Positions 22,806 through 35,000 of a stretch of DNA of 64,000 nt are shown here, in pieces. The notes below the pieces were generated by a model that was not told where the DNA came from, made no database searches, and worked only from the letters and a program-made list of their open reading frames with translations. Position numbers and translations under genes: made by a program. The stretch covers positions 2,159,001 through 2,223,000 of the forward strand of contig BSDZ01000078.1 in the NCBI GenBank assembly GCA_030268105.1. Reading direction: 5' to 3'. How positions within the stretch are numbered: the first letter of the stretch is position 1; each line of letters opens with the position of its first letter. This stretch comes from Volvox africanus. Lineage: Eukaryota > Chlorophyta > Chlorophyceae > Chlamydomonadales > Volvocaceae.

Positions 22806-24164
22806 CATTTGTGCCCAAGCGTAAACACTTCATATGCTCAAATGACAGTGTGGAAGTAGGATGCGGCAGGGATTAGGTGCTGCTGGGTCACCATGGGTGT
22901 AAAGCTAGAGGTTGCAGGGCCTTGAGAGGCAAGCCGTGCTGTATATGGAGCTTCAGCATGGCAGATAGGTGTAACAGCGGGAGTGGCAGTGCATCCGTCT
23001 CTGGTGCTCGACGTGCTTGCGCGTTGACAGCTCTAGTGCAATATCCCATCCTACTTCACTGGGATCGCACTTGTTTTGCTGCCGTGTCTGTTGCAGCAAA
23101 GTAAGAAGTGTAAAGCCGATATGTGACGGCACAGCGCTGTCCTCCGTGTCTGGCGAGGGGCATCGTGCATAGACAACTAATAGGTGACGAACTTGGGTCA
23201 TGCCTAATCATGTGCCGCTGGTTAGATGAGGGCTTGATGCAATGTTTGGCAAGATGAGTGCTGATGATTAATGTTAATCAGTAAGCCTGGCGAGTATCGT
23301 CAATGTTAAGCTTGTGCGGGAGAGGAGGAAGCGGGAAGCATCACATGGCTGATCGACTGCATTGGCTCCCCTTCAACCGTCTGTGTAAACCAGAATATGG
23401 TGTACGGCATGTACACCCCATGAATACGCATGTGAGGGAGCTTTTTCTAATGCGCTTCTTGACATCAGTCTGGAGTCCGCTGCGTTTTCCTCCTGACTGA
23501 TTTATGTTTGGGCGAGGAGTGCAGTGGGACTCGTGACATTTTTTTGTTGTTCGAAATGTCAGGTACATAGGCAGGAGGAACGTCTGGATGGCATGGATTG
23601 CGGAGCTCAAATAACTGTAATGAATGGTACAGTTATCGTAAAACCACTGTAAATCCATGTACCTACAAGGAAGGGGTAGGTGTTGAACCTATCTAACGAC
23701 TGCATCATGAGAAAGAGGACAAGCAGCGATGCCGATTCCTTGTTTCTTATTGCGTTTATCATTATTAGTACAGGCGTGCTCGAATGCATGCAACGGCAAC
23801 TGTGACGGGAAAATGCTGCGGGAGTTTGTCATGGACCTAACTGTGCTTAACCACCGTGCGCTGAACCAAGCAAGTGGTGGTAATTCGTTCTGGATACGTA
23901 ATATATGCTATAATTACTGGAAGAATGTTACAAACGCCGAGTTTTGGCAATCCGTATAAGAGGCACCGTAGAAACATTTACGATTTATACATGCAGTTAT
24001 CTTGCCCTTAACAGCAAGTAATTATTGCGCCTTGAATAATAATCAAACACCTCGTAGCGATGCTCATTTACTTGCGTACACTTGTCCACAAAATGCACTG
24101 AACCAAATCTTCACAAAGGGTTTTACTCGAGAGTTGAGCAAATTGAGAATAGGAGCGTGCCATC
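22806..24164. other. Carrier 3' flank and intergenic DNA
   Basis: No gene was recognised. Several TGTAA motifs (for example near 22896, 22970 and 23109) follow the carrier stop codon and could act as algal polyadenylation signals, but this was not tested. Confidence 0.35.
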
Positions 24165-27100
24165 ATGGCTTCTGCACCAACAGATGCAGCGAAATCACGT
24201 TCCGCGGCAGCTCCAGGCAAACCCAGCGGCCCCTATGGGACATTTCGGCCTGCAACAGCGCCTCCAAGCCGTACAAAGGTAACAGATTAACCTAACATGA
24301 TAACTTGGATGTTTTCCCTGTTTCCTAAGGTGTTCGCCGATAGAAGGTCGCGCCCGTTACCTGTGCAGGCCTCCGAACCAATCGTGGACGATTCGCGACA
24401 TTTTGATGATTCTCCTATGCCTTGGCTTAGATATTTCTTTCCTAAGGTGTGTCGGGCTAGAAGTTAATGGTACCACAGCCGCTTTCCCTGGCCATGAGTG
24501 GGGGCATACGAAACGCAGGACTTCGACCTGAGGGAAGGCCAGCCGGTTGAGCCGTATTATCAATTCTTTGATGTAATGATCAAGCCGTATCAGGTGCGCA
24601 TGGCGTTCCCCCTCGGACTTAGCGTGGGATAAAGTCGGTTGCCGAAATAACCTGCGCGTAGCATAACTGCTTTTTACATCTTTCCCCCTGATTTAAATTA
24701 TTTTGTCAGTCGCTTTAAGTGCCTTGATATCTGCGTGCGTACGGCGCAAACACGTGGGGCATCTTACCTGGCACAACAGACGCGACGACGGGGGCCCCCT
24801 TCTGATTAATAGCTGGACCATGGGCATCTAGATATTCCTACGGAGGGCAAGAAATATCACATGGTCTGTTCTGTGGTTCCGCGCCGCAGGAGGATACCGC
24901 CGTTCCTCCTCCCGAATGGGCACCGAATGCATACTTCCAACTCAGCTTCACGCAGCTTCACGTGCCGAAGGATATGGTGCTCGCCACGCGCATCCCCAAG
25001 CTGCCGCCACCACCGGATGGCTCCATCGACCTGGCGCGGGACAATGCAGCCCTTCTGAAACCCGGCAATGAGCGCATGCTGGCCGAAATCCTGGTACGTA
25101 ATTCACATCTCTCACTGGCACATACTACACATCCCTCATTCGCACAGTTGTGCGTATCACTGCGGGGACGCCAATGCGTTGTATCCGAGGTTGCGGAGGT
25201 TTTTACATAAGTCACAATATCGTACGTTGTGAATTCCACTTTGCAGGCCATACGCTTCGCGCCCTTGCTTCTCTATGCGTGGTGCGCCCGTCATCAGTCG
25301 CAGCATTCTATATAACCCGATCCTTCTACCGATGGCCGCTTCTTCGCACAGGCCTTTTGCCGTAGCGTGGCCACGTTCCGTGCGCGCACCTGGAAGGACG
25401 CCTTGCCGCTGGTGGACCTGCTGCGAGGCGTGCTGTTGCACCTAGTCAACCACTACACCCTGGGCGCTGCATTACTTAAGGAGCAAGCAAAGAAGGACGT
25501 GCGTTCGGGCGCGTGCTGTCAGAATATGCGACGAGCTTCGATTGGGGACGTCGAGGTTTTGGGTTTTGTCATATGAGGATCAGAGATGCGTTGGATGGAT
25601 GGGGAGCTGGGATCTTGAACTGTGCCTGATCCTGAACTGGGCCGCTGAACCCCAGGCCTTGTTAACACGATCTCATCTTCTGCAGTGTCTGGGTCTGCTT
25701 CCATTATCACGGTGTTGGCGAACGTAACATCATGCTAGTACATTGATGCTGTGCTGTCTACAGGCCGAAGCTGCGCTGGCATCGGAGAAGGATGCCCTAA
25801 AGGCATGGTACGCGAAGCAACTAGAAGAAAACATGACAAAAGCACGCGCGGAATATGAAGAGAAGTTGGAGGCACAGAAGGAGGAGCTCCGCATGACCCT
25901 GGTGAGGTGGAGATGGCTCCATGCTACCGCCCGGCGTCTTAGCCTCCGTGGCGGGTGGGACGGCATTACCCTTCTGCACGGTTTACTTGTGTCTACGTTT
26001 CGGTCCTATTCTCGTGCAATGTCTATATTAACATGATTTGCAATTTGCTGTGCAGGCGGAGGATCTTACACTTCAGCTACGAGCGGAACGCGAGGAGAAG
26101 AACCAACTGCGCCAACAGGTGGTGGTTGTGTGGGCATGTTCTGCCTTATCCACCAACTAACTTAAATAGCATGTCACGATGCCCATAGTAACTATTACCC
26201 TAGCTAGGCGCCTCTGATGCACGGCTTGCGTAAAATTAGCTATAGATATCGGCGCGTCTATGGACCAGAAGAACGTTCCCATGCAGCCGTAGCCGCGGTA
26301 TTCCTACACCAAGCGACACCTGGAGATCGGCTTCACGGACGCGCCTTTGACGATTTGCGGGCATGCCTTTGCAGGCCCAGCAAATGGAGGCGCAGCTTCG
26401 CAAGATGCAGGAAGCGGCAGCCACGCTTCAGCGACAAATCGAGCACGGTCAGCAGCAGGTGGAGTTGGAAGCGCGGCGGCGGCAGGAGGCGTTGGCCGCC
26501 CGCGACTCACAGATTGCTGCATTGCATGAGCAGCAGGCCAGCCTGCGGCGGCGCCTGGTGGCGGCGCAGACCGCGGTTGTCGACGCCCTTAACGCCAAGA
26601 CCAAGGAGGATGCGATGAACGTAGCGATAACGGCGCTTTCAGGCTCGCTCCCCAAGGGCACGGCGGCCTACGTGGCGGAGCTGCGCACGGCAGCAGATGT
26701 GGACAGCGATGACCCGGCAGCACCACTAATCGCGCAAGTGGTGGCCGCGGAGGCAGCTGATCCGGATGGCGACGGCGAGGGCGCAGCAGCCTCGCTACCG
26801 CCTGCACTGGAGGCTATGCGAGGTGTGACGCCAGGCTTCATGACGAGCCCACTAGCGGCCGTGGTCAGTGGCGCTGCGACGGCCGCGGGCGTTAAGCCCA
26901 ACAGCAGCTCACGGCCGCCGTCAGCGGTTCTCACGGCGGCGATGTCGGAGATTAAAGAGACGCTGGTGTTCAAGTACATCAAGGCCTCTTCGGGACAAGA
27001 ATTTATGCTTGGCCAAAAGCTGGCTTATGGTTCAGGGGTCTCTTGGCGTCTGGTGGAGCGGGGCGTGGAGCTGCATGTGCCAGACGTGGCGCAGCAGGTG

Positions 27101-29637
27101 TGTGCGCTACGTCGCTCAGGACTACGTATTGCTTAGAAATCGGGAGGGTTTTATGCAGCGCGTAGCACTGCTACACGGCATGCTACCACGCGTGGAGTTT
27201 TCAAAGTGCGTTGGTATTTTCAAATGTCTTCTGCACCCTGTCTAAGTCGCGCCTCATGAAGCAGGATGCCTGCTGTGGTTGGATAGGCTTCTGAGTTGCT
27301 TCTTATTGTCCTGCAATAGCACCGATACTGGGGGATTGTGGTTTTAGGTTTTGCGTGTGACTACTCCTGCAGCTGATGACGGCCAGTCACGATAGACACA
27401 TGCTCATGCGCTTGAGTTATTTAATATGTTTTGTCAGCAAATCAGCTATCTTTCATTTAGGTCCTCCCTTTCGTCCACAACCTGGGCGCTCTATGATTGC
27501 ATTCTTGCAGCCGGGATTGTGGTTCTTCCGGACACTGGACAAGCCAAAGGGTGCAGCTTACTTCGCTGCGCCTATCGTTGGCAACAGTGGCGAGGTCATG
27601 GGTATGCTGTGCGCAGATACCATGAGCGCGGCGGAGGCTGAGGCCTTGGCTGCCGCAGCTGCAGCCGGTGCGACAGTCGGCAGCCCTGCTGGCGATGCTG
27701 CAGTGGCATCAGCTGCCTCCGCTTCCGCCGTCTCCGATATGGCCTTTGTGCGCGGGCTCGCAACTGCAATTGGTGCGCGCGCACGCAAGGATGCAGACTC
27801 CTACGCGGAAGCCATGCTCGCAATGGCGCTGGAGGGGGCTGACGAGGAGGTTCAGGAGCCGCCGTCTGCACCTGTCGATCCGCAGCAGTTCGTGCCGGGT
27901 GAAGGTATAAGTGGAGGCCTCAAGCTGTTCTCGGAGGCCCTCAGCATGCTGCGTCGACTCACCAATGAGGAACTCGAGGCGCTATGCAATTTAGACTCGC
28001 CGGACGACGTACGTATTGCGGCGTATAGAATAACATGCCGCCCTACAATCACCGTAGGCGCTTGTCATCTTGCATCCAAAAATTACGCCTTTTTCACCTT
28101 GCTACTTACCCTTGCTGTACCACAACGGATCTAGCGGAAGATTCTCGGCCTTGGTTGAACGACTTCAAGAAGGCCGGGTTGTTTTCATCCACCTGTGCCG
28201 GCTCTCTGCGTTACAACCGTACGGCCCCTCCTAGACGTAGTCTGGCCTCTGCGTCCTGCTTGGGTTTTTCGGCAGCATCGCGAGCCATGCGGGTCCGCGC
28301 CTCTGCAGGTCACCTTGGCAGTGATCAAGTCCATTTTGGCGGCAGTGGGCGAAGTGGGTGCTGACGACTGGTCTCACGCCAGGGCGCACATCAACCGGGA
28401 GCTGCTCGACCGACTGGTCTCGCTTGACCCGCAGCAAGCCTGGGCGGAGTGGCAGGCACTGTGCAAGTAAGACGCATGGCAAGGGAAGCAGAGAACCTTT
28501 AAAGCCAACGAAAAAACAACACCCTCTTCGCCATGTATAAGGTCACAACTTCGGCGGGTGTTTTAGTAATTTCAGGGACGGAGAGGCTGAGGGTGGCAAA
28601 TGGTGGTTTGGAATGGGAAGGTGCGTGCGATCAAGCTGGGACGGTGCGCTCAAAATGGCTTACTTTTCAGTCTACACCCGTTTTAGCACCGCCAGAGCCT
28701 CAAGCCCCGCACTCCCCGCATATCTCGATGTTTCGTAGTTCGTACAGCAACCAGTGCTGCTCTTGTTTCTGCTTGTTTTCCATTTTACCGATAAACTGCG
28801 TGGGCCCTACTAACGCATGCGGCCACCGTCACCCCCGTAGGGCTTTCACTCCTCTCAACGAGATCTCCGTGTCCTCCCTGGACGCGGTGTCTACTGCTGC
28901 GGATGAGCCCGCTACGGATCCATCCACCCGTGCCAGCGTGGCCCTGGCGCGCTGGGCAGCCAGCGTGCGCATCGTATCGGCTGCCAGGGCTATGCAGGTA
29001 GGCAAATGGAAGGGCCTAACATGTATGCAACTTATTCACGAACTTGTTCTGAGCCACTCTCCGTACGCACTATAATTCAAAATGAACCGATTAATGATTG
29101 AGGCGCCGATACCGAGTTGGTATAGGTTAGGCAGCCTCTGAATTTGCATACGCTCAGAAGATGGTGATATGCTTACCACGTGCGGCCGCCTGAATAGGCT
29201 GTCCTATATGGAAACCTTACCTACTCCTGCATCGAAAATATGTTCCGTTGTAGAACGTACTGGAGGCCAAGTTGCAGCTGGCCAACGCGGCGCTCATGAA
29301 GACATTCAGTGGTGATGGTTGCCACGCGCTCAACGAGCTCCGGTCATACCGTGTACCGCCGCCGCTGACCTTTGGCGTGCTGCAGTGCGTACTAATGTTA
29401 TGTGGCAATGACGAGGATGATTGCCGCAATTGGGCACGCATGCGGACGCTGTGTAATCAGCGCCTCATCAAGCGGCTTGTGACGCTGAGGCCCGGACAAG
29501 TGCCTCGCCGTGTTTTCAAGGCCGTGAAGCGGCTGGTTGGCGACTTGGTGGAAACCGAGGTCAAACAAGAGAGTGTTGCCACGTTCAGTCTTTACCGTTG
29601 GCTGAGCGATTTTACACGTCTTGCGTCAGTAGCGTAA
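24165..29637 (+). CDS. Coiled-coil protein with GAF-like domain and helical C-terminus, 13 exons
   Basis: The exons are 24165-24278, 24330-24446, 24519-24593, 24890-25093, 25247-25281, 25366-25498, 25764-25901, 26056-26118, 26375-27097, 27511-28008, 28309-28466, 28841-28997 and 29254-29637. The coding sum is 2,799 nt (932 residues) with all phases compatible. The N-terminus is Pro/Ala-rich and followed by a hydrophilic region. Residues ~227-375 are a strong Glu/Gln/Arg coiled coil. A GAF-like domain spans ~485-580 (FKYIKASSGQEFMLGQKL, GVSWRLVERG, YFAAPIVGNSGEVMGMLCAD), with an Ala-rich insert after it. The C-terminal part is all-helical (ELRSYRVPPPLTFGVLQC, ESVATFSLYRWL), recalling the helical segments of dynein heavy chains and of the ciliary protein EFCAB5. 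A ciliary role is a guess. Exon boundaries at 25281/25366 and 27097/27511 are the least certain. Confidence 0.7.
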
Positions 29638-32081
29638 ATCAGCTGGTACCGAAACAAGAGCCGTGGGGGAACTTGAATCGCGGCTGCTGGATAGACGCAG
29701 GAATATTTGGTTAGAAGGCAGCCAACGGTGTTCTTTGGGAGCGGAACGGGTGAAATTCTTGGATCCGTGTTTGCTGATTGGTGCGGCGCCAGGATATGCG
29801 ACAGGAGTAGCGTTTAGGACCCTTAACAGTATACCGCAGTGCCCGCTGACCCGTGCGCTAAGCGTGTGGATAGACAACAACGTGTCTGCAGCACTAGTCT
29901 GGGGTGCTAGTAATGCGCTCTGGACTTCAGTCTGTAATTCGGGATGATGGATGTCCCACTCAAACACATACCTCCCTGGTGACAGCAGGTTCATTTGTGG
30001 CCCAGATAGTCATGGACATTTAACTCATCGCGCTGGCTATTCATCTCGACTAAGCAAGTAAGTCTTGGGAAAAGCTGTTTTTCGTACGCTAGATTCGAGG
30101 CCACCACGCGGATGGTGGCGGAGCCCCTGGTGGCCTTAACATTAACCGCGTCGCCATTCTGTGCATAAGCTCCTTCAGCGTACCTAGCTGGGTGTGCCCT
30201 GTGCGATTCAGGCTTGTACAGAACGAGGTAATGGTGCTTCACTGAAGGCCTCCAAGGTTTCAGTGAGGAGGCCATGCAAGGGCGGGTTTGACCCAAGTTG
30301 TCGAGCTGCTAAATTTACATACACGCTGTGTAGGAGTATATCTTGGGTTTATATAGTGCGTGTATTAAAGTGCGCGTATGAGAATCTCGCGGACCAGATT
30401 GGTAGCACTGCAACGTCCTGTCCTGCGCACGGGACCCCTGGTCCTTGCGAATGCGTCGCGGTCTCTAGAATGTTGCTGGTTGTCGTGTGCTGTCACTGCT
30501 ATAAGATCCTATCATTGTCAGACAACGCTTTCAAATAAGCCGGTTTGCTGGATTGCAGGCGCTGATAAACATACAGCAACTTCGAAACGTGCAGCCCAGC
30601 ACGGTTGCGGATGCTCGCTGTGGAACGATACCTTGCGAGGCTGCTTATTAAAAGCATGCGCATCGCCAAATGACGACCAGTACAGACCACAGACAATCGC
30701 ACACTAATTAATCACACTATTTATTCTAGAGCACTTTTACATGCAAAGACTACTTTGAAATAAGTGGCCAAATGCCAACACGGGCTGGTATGGGCAGGTG
30801 CGTAGCGCTGTTATCTGGGAACTGACTAATTGACACAAATAAGTGCAAGTATCACTTATAACAAAGGCTAGGAGACATACCGTAGCCAAATCATGTAGGA
30901 ATTAGCACATATGTCCCTCGTCTAGGGGCGGGCGCTGGCCACCAACTCATTACAGTCCCAGACAATTCGGCACCTCTCGCAGCACCCCTTCTTGCTGGAT
31001 AAGAGAATTTTTAACCAAGACGTGAATTCATTTCAAAGAACATTAAAAACTTTGTCATGTATCGAGGAACAACTTTAAGCGTGAAATGGCAAGCGGACAC
31101 TAACGCCACAACTGAGGATGTTACTGATATAAATGTCGCTCAGGATAGCACAGTTAATGCTGTTGTACCATGAAATCTCATTGACTATGTAGAATCTTAT
31201 GCGCAACGTCCGAAACACCTTGGCACGCTGAGTCTTAATAACCTTGGGGAAAGTTCTGACGCAAAGTCCTGGCACAGACGGATTACTTTAAATCATACCC
31301 GTCGCAATCAAATTGGTCTTGCCTGGCCATCCAAGATGGGCCCAGATGAACACCCAGGGCGCTGCGAGGATGGCACCCAGAATAGCACTACTCGTACGCG
31401 TATTACCTAGTAATTTGTGAATTAATTTTATGTACAATTTCAGTGATGTTTTGGGCACGAGCGTTGCTTGATTCAAATTGGAGACGCCGGGGGAGATACG
31501 TGCTGGTCGAGCACAGTCCAGTTAGCGGGGACTCAGGCGGCTGCGCACATACCATAAACACACTAAGCAAGAGGACACCTCGTGAAATAGCTAATTAGCC
31601 AGCATAAACTTTTAGCTGCAAATACATGCTCGGAGCTCTTGTACAGGGTCCAGCCGTTGCGTGCTTTGGGCAACGGCCGGACCCGGTTTTCCAGCTAAGT
31701 TGGAAGGCACAAAATCATCAAGTATACTAACCCAAATATTAAAGTGGAATCTTTCCGCTACAAAACGCAATATGACTACATGTCGGCGTTCTGTACCGGA
31801 GATATACCGATGCTCCTTGTGGACATCTTACCGACGCACGACATCACCCCTTCGTTTCTTGTTTGCATTACCCAACGTGAGGCTGGGTGGAAGGCCGTGT
31901 CGTGTACGACTTAATGTCAACAATTACGCAAGGTCGTTTTCTTCGTTGGTTTTCATTTGTTTTTTAGTTTGCAAAGGTTTCAGAGTTAACTCATACAAAA
32001 AATTCACAGAGAGAAATATATACTGCAAACAAAGTCACTTGCTATCATGTTTCAACCCTTCATGTAAAGCAAACCGCAACT
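29638..32081. other. Intergenic region, no gene seen
   Basis: This 2.4-kb region has no convincing coding sequence. It contains an 8-bp inverted repeat GCCGTTGC/GCAACGGC with a 9-nt loop at 31653-31677, and short open frames only. Confidence 0.4.
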
Positions 32082-35000
32082 ATGACGATACTTTCGGCAC
32101 TTCTTTTATCAATTGCGCTGGCTTTCCTGCCAGCATCCTTAGGTGACACGGCTATTGATTCTATCGCTCCATCCTATGGAAGCACGGCGGGTGGCACAAG
32201 GTAGAATTAACTTCCAGCCCGTTGCAGTTGCTGACGCGCAGAGCTGAGGATTTCCCAATTTCCCTGTTACAGGCTCACTATCTTTGGCACCGGTTTCGGG
32301 GACATGTATTCCGAGCCAACTACTGTTTTCGTGGGTTCTTACCCATGTAGCGTAATAATGCACTTGACAAGCAGCGAAGTGGTAAGCTTGACATAAAAAC
32401 CTTTATTACGCAGATTTGATGGATGTTGCTAAAATGATGTCATTACGGGATGATTTTGTGTATCGCAGCTGACCTGTGAAACAAGTTCGGGCTTAGTCGG
32501 CACCTACTTCGTCTATGTGTCTGTGAGCGGAGCTGACCCCGTAAGCTATTATGGCTTCACATACTCGGACAATTATTCGCCAAGTAAGTATTCCATAGGA
32601 CCGTCCCGTCCGATGTACAAGTACAAAATGCCAAGGGATGCACCTCTGTTGATGAATGCACATGTCGGCATGAATTGATTATCCATATGTTCGCTATGCT
32701 ATATAGTGGTGTCACTGCTTGCGTGTTAAACAGATATTGAAAGTTTTGAATGTCCAAGTGTCCGCTTCCGATATTTTACTCCATGCACCGACCCGTATGA
32801 ATTTACAGCTTTTAAAACAGCGTTTCCATATGCTGGTCCGCCTGGAACCGCTATGAAGCTTTATGGAGATGCGACTTGGCAGTTGCAGTACTCGGACTGC
32901 GCCGAAAAGAAATGGGGCGATATAGAGTGTGTTGGCAGCATACTTTTTGGGGACTACCTTTGTCGCCAGGATCCTTCAATCAGCGGTGCCGGCATCAATT
33001 TCACTTACGGTACACAACGATACGGCTCCTATTTGTACACTATCGGCTGTACACTTCCGACGCCAGACGAAAGCAACAACCAGGTGCGTAGTGTCTTGCA
33101 TTTATTTTTGGTGCCGATTGGTGGTATCCGTTGTCATTGTTACAGGATGATGTTGTTTATAGTTTCAGCCTGTAACGAAGATCGCGTCCCGTCGTGTTAT
33201 TTGCCATTCTGCAGCCTGCCCTTGCGACTGCCAAGAATTTGAACATGTCAATCCATTTCGAAGCGAGCATGCGGGGGGGCATGCCCCGCGCACTTCGCTA
33301 CTCCTACCATTATACCGTGGACGGGACGCCTTACCAATTCCAGCTATATCCCGAGGTTACGGCCGTGTCTCCCGCTGTGGGCTCGAACGCGGGCGGCACG
33401 CTGCTGCGCATCAGTGGACGTGGATTCAGCGACCTTGGTCTGGGCCTTGGTGACACCGTAAGCGTTTATACCGCTGGGGTGCCATGTTCAGTGGTCAATA
33501 GCACGTACGACACAGTTTTTTGTGTCACTGGGCCTAAGGCGGCCCAGCCATCGGTGACGTCGAATGCTGTCAATGGCCTTTACCCCGGCATGCGCGGTGT
33601 TGAGTATGAATTTTACAACATGACGACGCCGTCTCTGACTTATGGGGACTTGTGGAAGCTCAACAAAACCATTTTGCTGAGCAATGCCCCTGGCACCGGC
33701 TCCTACAAGACAGTTCTTACTGGCGCAATGGAGAGCATCCACTACGAAACGTCCGCGCACTGCAGTCTCCTGAAGGCGTTCTTCATCGCGCCACGCACTG
33801 CTAACTACACGTGAGGTCCTAAAAAACGTTTTGCTTGACTCGGCTTTACGTTAAGAGGAAGTGGGTGGGCCACACAGGCGTTAATTGGCTTGCCGGTGCG
33901 TTGGGTACTTTTTGTGATTCCGTGCTGCCGTGGTTGCTGGTGGTCACTGGGAAAGGTCCGCGGAAAGGCCAACTAGGTCCAGGATTCAGTCGGTACTTGT
34001 TGCTGCATGTGTGTTATGCAAAATGATACGAAAAATTATTGATCATGTAGGCACATAAGCGCATATCCCTTCATCCGCAACGTGCATGGTTTTGGGTCAT
34101 CCATCCGTGAACCACATGCAATAAATGAATCCTTATGTTCCAAGACTCCCTTTGCTTGCTGCACCTCGCAGTTTCTACATGCAAGCCGACGACTTTGGCC
34201 GAATGAATGGGACTTACCAGAATGTGAGTAGTCAGGTGGCTTAGGTTACAAAAACTGGAGATATGGGGTTCCCCAACATAAGGTGGGATAGAGCTAAGGG
34301 ATACCTTGGGTGCAGGCCAATTAAATTTCGTCGTCTTGGCGCTCCTCCTGACCACACGCATCCCAGTTTGATGATGGCTTTGGGGTGATGGAGACAGATT
34401 AGGTACGATATGGTTTTCGTCCCTCAATACTCACCCATCGTTTTCTATTATTCCATGTAGACTGTATTCACATTATCGGCATCTCACCTCCGTTTTTGTG
34501 CACCTTCCAACCGTTCGCCTGTTACTACAAAATCCTGAACACGGCCACAGGCTACCAGCGGCATAGTAATGACCAGGACATTGATTGAGGAGAAGTCGTG
34601 GACCAACCTCGACAACTACTTCCTATATTCATCTCAAGCATCGCTGCCACTGCCTCTCGATGCTGGCCAGCCTATCCTCTTGGAGTCGGCACACTGCAAT
34701 GGGCCATCTGTTGGCATGCAACAGGTTGCAGTGCGCATGGAGGTCCCCACCCCGCAGGCGAACTCAATTGCGGAGCAACAGATCATCTCGGTAAATTCAA
34801 TCCTCATTGCGCGATCGCTGGCCATCAAGTATCTTTACGGTGCTGGTGCCGGATCAACAACTTTCACTATCAACGTGACGTCAAACGATGATTCGAAGCT
34901 CAATAGCACGTCTTTGGGTCTGGAGCTCACAATAGGGACGAACGAGACTCGGGCTGTGGTTCTGCCATTGTTAGCCACGGGTCTGGAGATGACAGCCATG

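Noticed and set aside
26217..26618. 133-codon plus-strand frame overlapping exon 9 of the GAF-like gene
   Set aside because: It is in another frame from the coiled-coil exon, lacks splice-phase support and is Arg/Pro-rich as expected for a shadow frame.
29750..29764. GTGAAATTCTTGGAT, identical to a conserved 18S rRNA segment
   Set aside because: Only about 15 bases match, and the sequence on both sides does not continue as 18S rRNA.
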